Shown one piece after another: positions 16,892-25,813 of a DNA stretch of 64,000 nucleotides. The DNA comes from Bradyrhizobium sp. NFR13 (GTDB lineage Bacteria; Pseudomonadota; Alphaproteobacteria; Rhizobiales; Xanthobacteraceae). Numbering within the stretch: position 1 is the first letter of the stretch; each line of letters starts with the position of its first letter. The stretch is taken from the NCBI RefSeq assembly GCF_900114605.1, contig NZ_FOTP01000001.1, forward strand, positions 682,001 through 746,000. The letters are read 5' to 3'. The translations under genes and the position numbers were made by a program. Under the pieces are notes generated by a model that did not search any database, was not told the origin of the DNA, and saw only the letters and a list, made by a program, of their open reading frames with translations.

Positions 16892-17818
16892 TCAGGCCGC
16901 CTTGAGACCGACATCCGGCAGGGACGGACGGTGACGCAGCGCCTTGGCCATGATCCCCTCCACTTCCGCTTTCTCATGCGGCAGCAACGCGAGGCGCGGC
17001 GGCCGGGTCAGCGCGGTGCCGCGGCCCATGATGTTTTCGCACAGCTTGATGCACTGGACGAGATCCGGCCGTGCATCGAGATGCAGCAGCGGCATGAACC
17101 ACTCATAGATCGTCATCGCCTCGGCGAAACGTCCAGCCTTGGCCAGACGGAACAACGTCTCGCCTTCGCGCGGGAAGGCATTGGACATGCCCGATACCCA
17201 GCCGACAGCGCCCATCGCCACGCTCTCGACAATCACGTCGTCGAGGCCCGCGAACAACACGAAGCGGTCACCGACCATATTGCGCGTGTCGATGAAGCGG
17301 CGCGTATCGCCCGACGAATCCTTGAAGCAAACCACCGTGTCGACATCAGCCAGCGTAGCGAGAATGTCGGGGGTAACATCGTTCTTGTAGATCGGCGGGT
17401 TGTTGTAGAGCATCACCGGCAGATCGGTTGCGGTGGCGACCGAACGGAAATGCGCGGCGGTCTCAAACGGCTTGGACGAATAGACCAAGGCGGGCATCAC
17501 CATGATGCCATCGATGCCGACGCGCGCGGCTTCCTTGGCGGTATCCACCGCGAAGGCCGTGGTGAATTCGGCGATACCGCAGAGTACAGGCACGCGCCCC
17601 TTCGCGACCGACTTGGCCGCTTCCATGATCGCGATCTTTTCCTTACGCTCCAGCGAGGTGTTCTCGCCGACCGAGCCGCAGATGATCAGGCCGGACACGC
17701 CGTCGCGGATCAGGCCATCCATGACCTTGGCGGTCGCATCGATGTCGAGCGACAGATCGTCATGAAATTGGGTGGTGACAGCCGGGAAGACGCCTTCCCA
17801 GGAAATGCGGGGACTCAT
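16892..17818 (-). CDS. Dihydrodipicolinate synthase-family lyase
   Basis: A 308-residue TIM-barrel class I aldolase/lyase of the DapA/NanA superfamily. The Schiff-base Lys lies in VVCFKDSSGD and the catalytic Tyr in VMLYNNPP. The nucleophile-support motif reads GSVGENTS instead of the GTTGE of true DapA, so it is unlikely to make dihydrodipicolinate; a catabolic 2-oxo-acid lyase or deaminase is more probable (hydroxyproline-type deaminases are one candidate by motif). It is last in a TRAP transporter operon, which supports degradation of an imported carboxylate. I start at ATG 17818 (MSPRISWEGVF); 17848 is an upstream alternative. Confidence 0.88.
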   Translation of the reverse strand: MSPRISWEGVFPAVTTQFHDDLSLDIDATAKVMDGLIRDGVSGLIICGSVGENTSLERKEKIAIMEAAKSVAKGRVPVLCGIAEFTTAFAVDTAKEAARVGIDGIMVMPALVYSSKPFETAAHFRSVATATDLPVMLYNNPPIYKNDVTPDILATLADVDTVVCFKDSSGDTRRFIDTRNMVGDRFVLFAGLDDVIVESVAMGAVGWVSGMSNAFPREGETLFRLAKAGRFAEAMTIYEWFMPLLHLDARPDLVQCIKLCENIMGRGTALTRPPRLALLPHEKAEVEGIMAKALRHRPSLPDVGLKAA

Positions 17819-17836
17819 GGCAAAACTCCGTGTGAT

Positions 17837-17859
17837 GCCGGCGCGCATAGCGCGCCGGC
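17837..17859 (-). terminator. Intra-operon perfect hairpin
   Basis: GCCGGCGCGC and GCGCGCCGGC pair perfectly around a three-base ATA loop, between the stop of the TRAP binding-protein gene and the start of the lyase gene. There is no T-run. It could be an RNA-stabilising 3' end that keeps the binding-protein message more abundant, a common arrangement in transporter operons. Confidence 0.5.
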
Positions 17860-17889
17860 TGATGAGGATGATGGGCGAGAATTAGAGGA

Positions 17890-18873
17890 TCAGATCGTCG
17901 CGCCGATCTTGCGCAGCTCGGCGAGCACCGGTGCTTTCGGCAGCCAGAGCTTGTCGAATTCAGCGATGACGGCTTCGGTGTCCTTGACGGCCACCTGACG
18001 CACGGGCACCGACGTGCCCTTGAAGTTCTCGATCAGCGCCGGCTCACCAGCGGCCAATTCGTCGATCTGAGCATCGAGGGTCGACTTCACCGCCTTGGTG
18101 ATCAGCTCCTTGTCGGCGGCGGGCAGCGACTGCCAGACGCGGCCAGACACGACGGCAGCCATCGGCATGAAGACGGCGTTCATCTGCAGGATCGACTTCG
18201 ACACCTTGTCGAAGCGCTGATTCCAGGAGAATTCCAGATCGGCTTCCAGACCATCGACCTGGCCATTCGACATGGCGTCGAACACCTGCGGCGTCGGAAT
18301 CGGTGTCGGTGCGGCGCCAAGCGACGAATAGAAGTCGCGATAGACCGGCGTCGGATTGATGCGCAGCTTCATACCCTTGATGTCGGCGAGCGTGTTGAGA
18401 TCCCTGACCGCGAAGACCGCGCGCATGCCGGTGATGCCCCAGCCAAGACCGATGGTGCCGGTTTCCGCAGGCAGCACATCGAACAGTTTCACGGCCGCAG
18501 GATGGCGCACGAATTTCGCCACGGCCGGCGTTGAGCGCACGATATAGGGCGCATTGATCGCCGCGATATGCGGCACGCGCGAACCGAGTTCGGCAGCCTG
18601 GATGAAGCCCATATCGAGCGCGCCGGTCTGCAACTGCTGCATCATCGCTGCTTCGTTGCCGAGCTGGCCGGAGTGAAACACCGTCATGGTGAGACGGCCC
18701 TTGGTCTCTTCCTTGAGCTGATCGGCGAGCTTCAGCGCAGCCTTGTTCCAGGAATGGCCGTTCGGCGTGATCAGGCCGAGACGCAGCTCCTTGGCCTGCG
18801 CCAATGCGAGCGACGGCGCAAACACCGAAGCAGCTGCCGATGCGGCGAGGAAGCGACGACGTGAGATGGTCAT
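17890..18873 (-). CDS. dctP: TRAP transporter solute-binding protein, DctP family
   Basis: A periplasmic substrate-binding subunit of a tripartite ATP-independent transporter (327 aa). The N-terminus, SRRRFLAASAAASVFAPSLALAQA, is a twin-arginine-like signal peptide. The DctP fold is seen in GLITPNGHSWNKAALKLA, the carboxylate-pairing Arg region MKLRINPTPVYRDFY, and VDGLEADLEFSWNQRF. The ligand is presumably an organic acid that the downstream lyase and the M20 hydrolase help degrade. It is 28 bp downstream of dctM, on the same strand. Confidence 0.93.
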   Translation of the reverse strand: MTISRRRFLAASAAASVFAPSLALAQAKELRLGLITPNGHSWNKAALKLADQLKEETKGRLTMTVFHSGQLGNEAAMMQQLQTGALDMGFIQAAELGSRVPHIAAINAPYIVRSTPAVAKFVRHPAAVKLFDVLPAETGTIGLGWGITGMRAVFAVRDLNTLADIKGMKLRINPTPVYRDFYSSLGAAPTPIPTPQVFDAMSNGQVDGLEADLEFSWNQRFDKVSKSILQMNAVFMPMAAVVSGRVWQSLPAADKELITKAVKSTLDAQIDELAAGEPALIENFKGTSVPVRQVAVKDTEAVIAEFDKLWLPKAPVLAELRKIGATI

Positions 18874-18901
18874 GACGGAGGCTCCTTGATGGGTATGGGG
18901 C

Positions 18902-20167
18902 TTACTTGATGAGGGCGAGAGACAGATACGGATAGAGCGAGAGCAGCACCAACAGGATGCAGGAGATGAAGAAGAACGGCAGCGTCACCATAAACATCTT
19001 GCCGGGCTTGGCGCCTGTGACGGCGGCGGCGACGAAGAAACAGAGTCCGACCGGCGGCGACAGCAATCCGAGCACGAGATTGATCACGACGACTACACCG
19101 AAGTGACGCGGGTCGATGTGGTAGATCTCGGTCGCCACCGGCAGCAGGATCGGCACGGCCATGATCAGGCCGGGCACGCCGTCGATCACCGTACCGATGA
19201 CCAACAGGATGACATTGCAGATCAGCATGAAGCTGATCGGATCCTTGGCAACGGTCTGGATCCAGGCTGCGGTCTCCTGCGGCACTTTGCCGAAGATCAG
19301 AACCCAGGAAAACACGGCGGCAGCGGCAACGAGAAACAGCACGATCGCCGAATAGATGCCCGAGCGCAGCATCATTTGCGGCAGTTGCGACCACTCGAAT
19401 TCCTTGGTCCAGTATTTGCCGACAACAGCAGCGGCGACAGCGCCAACGGCAGCCGATTCCGTTGCGTTCGCCAGACCGCCGAGGATGGAGCCGACGATGA
19501 CGATGGGAATCAAAAGGGTTGGCGAGGTGCGCAGGATGGTCATCACGCGCTGTTTCGGCGTCTGATATTCGGCCCGCGGATAGTTGTAGATGTAGCCCAT
19601 CAGCGCGATGACAACGCAGAACATACCGGTCAGGATCACGCCGGGAATGATGCCCGCGATCAGCATGTCGCTGACCGACACCTGCGCCAGTACGCTGTAG
19701 ACGACGAACATCACCGAGGGCGGGATGATCGGACCGAGCATGCCGCCATAGGCAGTGAGGCCGGCAGCAAAGGTCTTGTCGTAGCCCTTCTTCTCCATTT
19801 CCGGGACCATGATCTGCGCCATGATCGCGACCTGCGCGGTCGCCGAGCCGAGAATGGAGGAGATGAACATGTTGGCGAGAATGTTGACGTAGGCCAGACC
19901 GCCCTTCAGCGAACCGACAAAGGCCATCGCCATATCGACGATGCGCTTGGTGATCCCGCCGCCATTCATGATTTCGCCGATCAGGATGAACAACGGGATC
20001 GCGATCAAGCCGTAGCTGTCGACACCGCCGAACAGTTGCAACGGATAGGACTGGAAAAGCACCGGATTGCCGGACGCCATGATGTAGACGAAGCCGGCGA
20101 GGCAGAGGCAAAGGCCGATCGGCACGCCGACCAGCATGATCACCGTGAATGCAGCGAAGGTGATCAT
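18902..20167 (-). CDS. dctM: TRAP transporter large permease, DctM
   Basis: The 12-segment ion-coupled permease of the TRAP system (421 aa, normal length). DctM signatures include GVPIGLCLCLAGFVYI, IPLFILIGEIMNGGGIT, and GGMLGPIIPPSVMFVVYSV. It starts one base after the DctQ stop, so translation is coupled. It drives uptake with the Na+ or H+ gradient while DctP delivers the ligand. Confidence 0.95.
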   Translation of the reverse strand: MITFAAFTVIMLVGVPIGLCLCLAGFVYIMASGNPVLFQSYPLQLFGGVDSYGLIAIPLFILIGEIMNGGGITKRIVDMAMAFVGSLKGGLAYVNILANMFISSILGSATAQVAIMAQIMVPEMEKKGYDKTFAAGLTAYGGMLGPIIPPSVMFVVYSVLAQVSVSDMLIAGIIPGVILTGMFCVVIALMGYIYNYPRAEYQTPKQRVMTILRTSPTLLIPIVIVGSILGGLANATESAAVGAVAAAVVGKYWTKEFEWSQLPQMMLRSGIYSAIVLFLVAAAAVFSWVLIFGKVPQETAAWIQTVAKDPISFMLICNVILLVIGTVIDGVPGLIMAVPILLPVATEIYHIDPRHFGVVVVINLVLGLLSPPVGLCFFVAAAVTGAKPGKMFMVTLPFFFISCILLVLLSLYPYLSLALIK

Positions 20168-20168
20168 G

Positions 20169-20792
20169 TCAGTTCACCCCGTCGAGTTCGGAGAGCTGGA
20201 AGCCTTTCGGCGGCACCTTGGCGACGAGACCGAGGTCCTCGAGCAGATTGGCAATGCCATGAATGGTGATCGACACCGCGAAGATCGGCAGCGTCAGATA
20301 CAGGACCCAGGTCGGCCAGTTCAGCGTCTGGGTGCGTTCGGTGTAGAGAAAGTTGAAAGTCTGGCCGGCGAACTTCTTGGCGTCGAAGCCGGCCTGCGCA
20401 AGGCCGATCGGATCCATCCACAGCAGGCAGGTGACGATCAGGCCGAGGCCGAACACGACGACCATGGAGGTCGCGATCACCTTGAAGATCTGTTGGCTCC
20501 TGGCCGACAGCCGCTCGGTCATCATGGTGACCGCGAAATCGAGCCGCAGGCGGGTCATCGCGGAGGCGCCGATGAAGGTCAGCCAGACCACCGAATACAC
20601 CGCCGATTCGTCGATCCAGTAGATCGGGAAGTGCGAATAGCGGGTGACAACATTCACCAGGATCAGCGCCGTCAGCAGATACATCAAGCCCATCAGAGCC
20701 ACGCGCTCGAAGGCGAGCAGCCCGGCGGATGCCGCCAGGATGACCCGGCGGACCCCGATGGCCGGGGCCGTGGACATCGTCTGGTCACTCAT
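20169..20792 (-). CDS. dctQ: TRAP transporter small permease, DctQ
   Basis: The four-segment small subunit of the TRAP transporter (207 aa), first gene of the dctQMP-lyase operon. The DctQ pattern is visible in VTRYSHFPIYWIDESAVYSVVWLTFIGASAMTR (split across segments). The 180 bp upstream are AT-rich and contain a palindrome (20835-20847) suited to control by the divergent GntR regulator. Confidence 0.92.
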   Translation of the reverse strand: MSDQTMSTAPAIGVRRVILAASAGLLAFERVALMGLMYLLTALILVNVVTRYSHFPIYWIDESAVYSVVWLTFIGASAMTRLRLDFAVTMMTERLSARSQQIFKVIATSMVVVFGLGLIVTCLLWMDPIGLAQAGFDAKKFAGQTFNFLYTERTQTLNWPTWVLYLTLPIFAVSITIHGIANLLEDLGLVAKVPPKGFQLSELDGVN

Positions 20793-20834
20793 AAACGGCC
20801 CCCACTGTCACGATTGTGATATGATTTTTCGATC

Positions 20835-20847
20835 GTATAATTTATAC
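20835..20847. promoter_or_regulatory. Palindrome in dctQ/gntR divergent promoter region
   Basis: GTATAATTTATAC, a perfect 5-bp inverted repeat with a three-base centre, sits in an AT-rich island between the divergent TRAP operon and the GntR regulator gene. FCD-type GntR proteins commonly bind short GTATAC-like palindromes, so this is the best operator candidate. Assignment is an inference. Confidence 0.5.
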
Positions 20848-20971
20848 AATTTCTGTGTCAAACGCTGATTTGCACAAATTCGCGCCTTGAGGAGTTTTTG
20901 TGCGGCAGCGAAGACGGGACGAGATCTGAGATCAATCCGGCCGGAATCCGGAGAAAAGGCTCGATAAATCA

Positions 20972-21649
20972 ATGAGCGCACCGCTAAAACACCGCACACT
21001 CTCGGCCATGATCACCGATCAGCTGCGCCAGGCGATCCTCGACGGCACCCACCCGGCCGGATCTCAGCTGCGTCAGGACGCGCTGGGCGAGGCCTATGGC
21101 GTCAGCCGGATTCCGGTACGGGAAGCCCTGTTCCAGCTTGAGGCCGAAGGGCTAGTGAAAATCGTGCCGCAAAAGGGCGCCATCGTTTCGGAACTGTCGC
21201 TCGACGAAATCAACGACGTGTTCGATCTCCGCATCATCCTCGAGCCACGGATGCTGGCGCAGTCCGCGCCGCATTTTGTCGACGACGACTTCGCCGCGCT
21301 GGACGATATCCAGCGCCGCTTCGAGAAGGCGATTGCCGCCGGCAATGTCAGCGAATGGGGACAGCTCAACGCCGATTTCCATATGGCGATGTATGTCCGG
21401 GCGCGGCAGCCGCGCACCCAGACGATCGTGATGGCGCTGCTGCAAACCAGCGACCGCTACACGCGCATGCAACTCTCGGCCACCACTGCGATGGGTATCG
21501 CCGAGAAGGAACACGCCGAACTCATCGCGCTGTGCCGCAGCCAGCAGATCGACGATGCCTGCCGTTTCCTCGAACGTCACATCGAATCGGTGCGCGCAGA
21601 TCTTTTGCGCGTCATCGGCCGCACCATTCCTAAGAGCGGCGCGGCGTAG
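20972..21649 (+). CDS. GntR-family regulator, FCD (FadR-like) type
   Basis: A DNA-binding repressor of 225 aa. An N-terminal winged helix (residues about 10-75: LRQAILDGTHPAGSQLRQDALGEAYGVSRIPVREALFQLEAEGLV) is followed by the all-helical FCD ligand domain with metal-binding histidines (NADFHMAMY, EKEHAELIA, FLERHIESV). Divergent from the TRAP operon, it most likely controls that operon in response to the imported acid or its breakdown product, and may also control the M20 gene that converges on it. Confidence 0.93.
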   Translation: MSAPLKHRTLSAMITDQLRQAILDGTHPAGSQLRQDALGEAYGVSRIPVREALFQLEAEGLVKIVPQKGAIVSELSLDEINDVFDLRIILEPRMLAQSAPHFVDDDFAALDDIQRRFEKAIAAGNVSEWGQLNADFHMAMYVRARQPRTQTIVMALLQTSDRYTRMQLSATTAMGIAEKEHAELIALCRSQQIDDACRFLERHIESVRADLLRVIGRTIPKSGAA

Positions 21650-21679
21650 AGCGACCGCATCAACGGGCAACGAGTTGAT

Positions 21680-22864
21680 CTATGCGAGCTCCTGCTCCAC
21701 CAGCCCGGCGAGATAGCTCGCGCCGATCGGCAGGAGATCGTCATTGAAATCGTAGCCGGGATTGTGCACGGGCACGCCGCCCTTGTCGGCGGTGCGCTGC
21801 CCGAACATCAGATAGGCACCACGGTTGCGTTCGAGCATGAACGCGAAATCTTCACCGGCAAGAATTGGATTGCCTTCGCGCAGCACCTCGGTGACACCCG
21901 GTACCGCCGCCGCGGCCTCTGCCGCACGCGCCGTCTCGTCGGCCGTGTTGATCGTGGCCGGATAGGCGTGGCGATACTCGATCTCTGCCGTGCCACCGCA
22001 GGCCTGCGCGGTCAGCGTAACTGTACGCATGAATAATTCCTCGACGCGTTCGCGCACCTCGGGCTTTAGCGTGCGCACCGAGCCGCGCAGCTCCACCGTC
22101 TCGGGCAGAACGATGTCCGAGGTGCCGCCATGGATCTGGCCGATGCTGATGATGGCGGATTCCAGCGCATCGACCTGACGGGATGGAATCGCGTTCAGCG
22201 CATTCACAACCTGCGCAGCCATCGCCACCGTATCGATACCCTGATGCGGATGCGCGCCATGGGACGAACGGCCACGTAGCGTCACCTTGAAGTAATCAAT
22301 CGCGGCCAGCGCCGTGCCGGTCAGCGCCTTGACGGTACCGAGCGGCATGTCCGGGCTATTGTGAATCGCATAGATGGAATCGCAGGGGAAACGCTCGAAC
22401 AACCCGTCCTCGAGCATCGCCTTGGCGCCGGCGAGCCCCTCCTCGGCCGGCTGAAAGATCAGATGCACCGTACCGGCGAAATTGCGCGTCTCGGCAAGAT
22501 ACTTGGCCGCCCCGAGCAACATCGTGGTGTGGCCGTCATGACCGCAGGCATGCATACGTCCGGGGGTCTGCGAGCGATGGACAAAACCGTTGCCCTCCTC
22601 CATCGGCAGCGCGTCCATATCGGCACGCAAGCCAATGGCCCGGTTGCTGCCCGCCGCCTGATGACGGCCGCGGATGACGCCCACAACACCGGTGCGGCCG
22701 AAACCGCGATGTACTTCGATGCCCCACTCCGACAGCCGCTCTGCCACCAGCGCGCTGGTACGCTCCTCCTCGAAGCCAATCTCCGGATGTGCGTGGAAAT
22801 CCCTGCGCCATGCGGTCATTTCCGGGTGCAATTGGTCGAGACGTTCGCGCGGGCTCATGGGCAC
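21680..22864 (-). CDS. M20-family amidohydrolase (hippurate hydrolase-like)
   Basis: A cytoplasmic metallo-amidohydrolase of 394 aa of the M20D group (hippurate, N-acyl-amino-acid and indole-acetyl-amino-acid hydrolases). Metal-binding signatures are all present: MHACGHDGHTTML, FQPAEEGLAGA, and late GGEDFAF-type as AGEDFAFML, with the dimerisation domain between (SSHGAHPHQGIDTVAMAAQVV). It lies beside the TRAP/lyase/GntR module, suggesting the imported compound, or an intermediate, is an N-acyl amino acid or similar amide. That link is an inference. Confidence 0.92.
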   Translation of the reverse strand: MPMSPRERLDQLHPEMTAWRRDFHAHPEIGFEEERTSALVAERLSEWGIEVHRGFGRTGVVGVIRGRHQAAGSNRAIGLRADMDALPMEEGNGFVHRSQTPGRMHACGHDGHTTMLLGAAKYLAETRNFAGTVHLIFQPAEEGLAGAKAMLEDGLFERFPCDSIYAIHNSPDMPLGTVKALTGTALAAIDYFKVTLRGRSSHGAHPHQGIDTVAMAAQVVNALNAIPSRQVDALESAIISIGQIHGGTSDIVLPETVELRGSVRTLKPEVRERVEELFMRTVTLTAQACGGTAEIEYRHAYPATINTADETARAAEAAAAVPGVTEVLREGNPILAGEDFAFMLERNRGAYLMFGQRTADKGGVPVHNPGYDFNDDLLPIGASYLAGLVEQELA

Positions 22865-23407
22865 TCTCGTGATGGTGATTGTTACCCCGTCAGCCTAGCT
22901 GCGTAAAAATACCCTCGCAACCAACCAGCCGTACATGCTGCGCGCGCCACTTGCTTCATCGCCGAAGCCGCGTGGACACCAAGCACTTGGGTTAGCGGCT
23001 GCGAGATGCGCGCCACCACATGATCGGCACCGTGATCGATCAACCTGGCTGTGAATGCAGTGCCGCTCGGAAAAATGGCGCGCCATTCAGAATAAAGCTG
23101 CCTCCCTTATGCCGTTGAAACGGATATATAATTTCGACCTAATGCCTCATGCGATCCCCGCACGCGCTCCAATGGACAGCAGCCCCCATTTGGGGGACGA
23201 AGCGCTGCGGCGCTCGCGCACCCTGCCACCGCCAGCGCGGGCATCCTGACTATCTCGTGATAGAGTTGACCACCGATAACGAATTGCAGCCGGCAGATGG
23301 GAGACCTATGTTCGGCTTGTAACCACGCAGCCGCCCATCACACGGCGAGAGTCTGCAAACAAAGACCTTACGATGGATGGCTTGCATTTAGCCCCGGAGG
23401 TCACGCC
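22865..23407. other. Intergenic region without a supported gene
   Basis: About 540 bp between the M20 gene and ybaK. Short open frames exist on both strands (for example minus 22895-23086), but none has a convincing start, ribosome site or recognisable sequence. A GC-rich hairpin, CCCCCA-TTT-TGGGGG, lies near 23184-23198. Some of this may be decayed coding sequence. Confidence 0.35.
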
Positions 23408-23878
23408 ATGACCATTGCTCCCACCCTCCAGAAGTATCTGGCCACTGAAAACATCCAGTACGAGGTGATCCCTCACGAACTCCGCATGACGTCCTCTGGC
23501 ACGGCTGAGGCATGTCATATCTCGGGCGATCGCCTCGCCAAGGGTATCGTGTTGCGGCGCGACGGCGAATATATACTGGCTGTCTTGCCCGCATCGCATC
23601 ACCTCCGGCTGTCGGACCTCAGAACATCACTCGGCGACAGTGTCCAAATGGCCGATGAAACCGAGATCCAGCAGCTGTTCCGCGACTGCGCACACGGTGC
23701 AGTTCCTGCCGTCGGCAAATGCTACGGACTGGATATCATCGTCGACGACAGCATCCAGGCGCAGCCGGAGGTCTATCTGGAAGCCGGCGATCACGAGACG
23801 CTGCTTCATATGGGTCACGCGCAGTTTGCGCGCCTGATGGCCAACGCGCAGCACGGGCGCTTTAGTGCGCATGACTGA
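23408..23878 (+). CDS. YbaK/EbsC-family aminoacyl-tRNA deacylase
   Basis: A 156-residue single-domain protein of the YbaK/ProX superfamily, whose members hydrolyse mischarged aminoacyl-tRNAs (for example Cys- or Ala-tRNAPro) in the cytoplasm. The family's core Lys is in DRLAKGIVLRRDG. Further matches are LAVLPASHHLRLSDLR and the pocket strand VPAVGKCYGLDIIVDDS. ATG 23408 has GGAGG seven bases upstream, which fixes the start. The tRNA or other substrate cannot be deduced. Confidence 0.87.
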   Translation: MTIAPTLQKYLATENIQYEVIPHELRMTSSGTAEACHISGDRLAKGIVLRRDGEYILAVLPASHHLRLSDLRTSLGDSVQMADETEIQQLFRDCAHGAVPAVGKCYGLDIIVDDSIQAQPEVYLEAGDHETLLHMGHAQFARLMANAQHGRFSAHD

Positions 23879-23969
23879 GGATTAGTTGGACAATCCGCGG
23901 CGACCGTCGCGGTCCAAAGGGGAAGATCGTGCCGCTGCTTGACTGTTGCTGCAGCGGTGTGTTGCCTTT

Positions 23970-24770
23970 TTACGTCTCATGTCCGACATCGAAATCGTCT
24001 TCGAAACGCAAATGCTTAACGCTGCGGCCGCGGCGCCGCACAAGTTTCAGGGCCTCCACCCCGATCTTGATATGCCTTTCGACATAGTTCGCGGTCACCT
24101 CCTGATCCGACGCTTCGGTCTTCACGCCCTCGGGGATCATTGGCTGATCGGATACGAGAAGCAGCGCGCCGGTCGGAATGTGATTGGCAAATCCTGCAGC
24201 GAAGATTGTTGCAGTCTCCATATCGATCGCCATGCTCCGTGTACGACGCAAGATATCCCTGAAGCGATCATCATGTTCCCAGACGCGACGATTGGTCGTG
24301 TAGACGGTGCCGGTCCAGTAGTCGTGACCGAGATCGCGGATCATGGTCGACACTGCGCGCTGCAACTGGAATGCGGGCAGCGCGGGAACCTCCGGGGGCA
24401 AGTAATCATTTGAGGTGCCCTCGCCCCGAATGGCTGCAATCGGCAGGATCAAATCGCCAATTTGATTCTTGCGTTTCAACCCGCCACATTTACCGAGAAA
24501 CAACACGGCTTTCGGTGCGATGGCGCTTAAGAGATCCATCACGGTCGCGGCGTTCGGACTTCCCATGCCGAAGTTAATCAGAGTGATACCATCGGCAGTT
24601 ACATTAGGCATTGGCCGATCTACGCCCTTTACCAGGCTGCCATACGCCGTGGCGAACCATTCGACGTAGTTGTCGAAGTTGGTCAGGAGAACATGCTCTC
24701 CGAACTCAGCAAGCGGCGTGCCGGTGTAACGTGGCAACCAGTTTTCTACGATATCCTTTTTCTCTTTCAT
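23970..24770 (-). CDS. amn: AMP nucleosidase, catalytic-domain-only form
   Basis: Hydrolyses AMP to adenine and ribose-5-phosphate. This 266-residue protein corresponds to the C-terminal nucleosidase domain of the 480-residue E. coli enzyme and lacks the N-terminal regulatory domain. Phosphorylase-fold motifs include TLINFGMGSPNAAT, FLGKCGGLK (phosphate loop), SMAIDMETATIFAAGF and LLVSDQPMIPEGVKT. Short forms of this kind are known in alphaproteobacteria. Start at ATG 24770 (MKEKKDIV); an ATG six codons earlier is possible. Confidence 0.88.
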   Translation of the reverse strand: MKEKKDIVENWLPRYTGTPLAEFGEHVLLTNFDNYVEWFATAYGSLVKGVDRPMPNVTADGITLINFGMGSPNAATVMDLLSAIAPKAVLFLGKCGGLKRKNQIGDLILPIAAIRGEGTSNDYLPPEVPALPAFQLQRAVSTMIRDLGHDYWTGTVYTTNRRVWEHDDRFRDILRRTRSMAIDMETATIFAAGFANHIPTGALLLVSDQPMIPEGVKTEASDQEVTANYVERHIKIGVEALKLVRRRGRSVKHLRFEDDFDVGHET

Positions 24771-25068
24771 TCCCGATGATCCTGTCAAACTAGTGGATAG
24801 GACCGTTCCCTGTCCAATGAGACACGCCTAGATTATCTGGGTTACGTTAATCCACTTACAACCGTGGATAGTTTGGGCTTGGCGTCGAATGCGCGCTGTT
24901 CAGGAGGTGGGTTGCAACAGCGGTGCCGTTTGTCCAGCCTGATCGCGCAGGAATGATGTTTTCTTCTGCGACCTCGCACGCAATTGATTGTATAGTTGAG
25001 GATATGGAGGGAGGCGGAACGTACTGCATTGCATCAAATCATCTGAACTCTAGGAATGGAGGTTCGCC

Positions 25069-25488
25069 ATGAAAGTCAAAGAGGTGATGCACAAAGGTGT
25101 CGACTGGGTCAGCCCCGACACCCCTGTCACAGAGCTCGCGAAATTGATGCGGGGCCATGACATTGGCTGCATTCCGGTTGGCGAGGACGACCGCCTGGTC
25201 GGGATGGTGACTGACCGCGATATCGTCTGCAAAGGGCTCGCGAGGAACAGCTTCGATGCAAGCCGCGCGACGGCCCGCGATGTGATGACCGAAGGTATCC
25301 ATTGTTGCCGGGAGGACGATGACCTCGCAAAGGCAATGCATCACATGGAGAAACTGCGGGTCCGCAGGCTGCCGGTGATCAACAAGAGTAAACGGATGGT
25401 CGGTATCGTCAGTCTGGGCGACATTAGCCATTCTGCATCAGATGATTTGTTGTCCGAGTGCGTCAAGAGCGTTTCGGCTCATCACTGA
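25069..25488 (+). CDS. CBS-domain protein
   Basis: A 139-residue protein made of two CBS motifs (residues about 1-60 and 70-128: VMHKGVDWVSPDTPVTELAKLM; GCIPVGEDDRLVGMVTDRDIV; RRLPVINKSKRMVGIVSLGDI), which together form one Bateman adenosine-nucleotide-binding module. No effector domain is attached. Such stand-alone proteins sense AMP/ATP or SAM and often act on partner enzymes. GGAGG lies seven bases before the ATG. Its closeness to the AMP nucleosidase and oxidase genes hints at an energy-state role, an inference only. Confidence 0.9.
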   Translation: MKVKEVMHKGVDWVSPDTPVTELAKLMRGHDIGCIPVGEDDRLVGMVTDRDIVCKGLARNSFDASRATARDVMTEGIHCCREDDDLAKAMHHMEKLRVRRLPVINKSKRMVGIVSLGDISHSASDDLLSECVKSVSAHH

Positions 25489-25529
25489 AACACGGCCAGC
25501 GCTCCTCTTGCTATCCGGCGGAGGGGCGC

Positions 25530-25640
25530 GGGCCAATCGGCACGATCGTGAAGCAGCTCGACGACAGAACTTTGCTCGTCGAGTTCAGCGATGAAGAAGT
25601 TCGTGCCTACGCAGCCGCGCCATTGCTCGAAGGAGCGAGG
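25530..25640 (+). pseudogene. Possible DUF4926-like gene remnant
   Basis: A short open stretch translates to GPIGTIVKQLDDRTLLVEFS and then DEEVRAYA, which resembles the small SH3-like barrel of DUF4926 proteins. No proper start lies nearby (the frame enters from inside the CBS gene), and the reading continues into non-family residues to 25766. I read it as a decayed gene between the CBS and NfeD genes. Weak evidence. Confidence 0.3.
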
Positions 25641-25813
25641 CGTGGAGCGAAATCGCATTTTATATCATTGAAATTGCTTAGTAATATCTGCGATCCTCCT
25701 CGTCTTGCGCGGCCCTCACATTCGTTTCGACAACGAGCAATGGCTCACCAATCCCAGCCGTATTGAGGTTCTGCCAGGACCCCCCACATCATCTTGATAA
25801 GGGAGTCCAGGCT

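Noticed and set aside
22895-23086. Minus-strand frames after the M20 gene, considered as a decayed gene
   Set aside because: One frame looks protein-like (AIFPSGTAFTARLIDHG) but has an upstream stop, no start and no known match.
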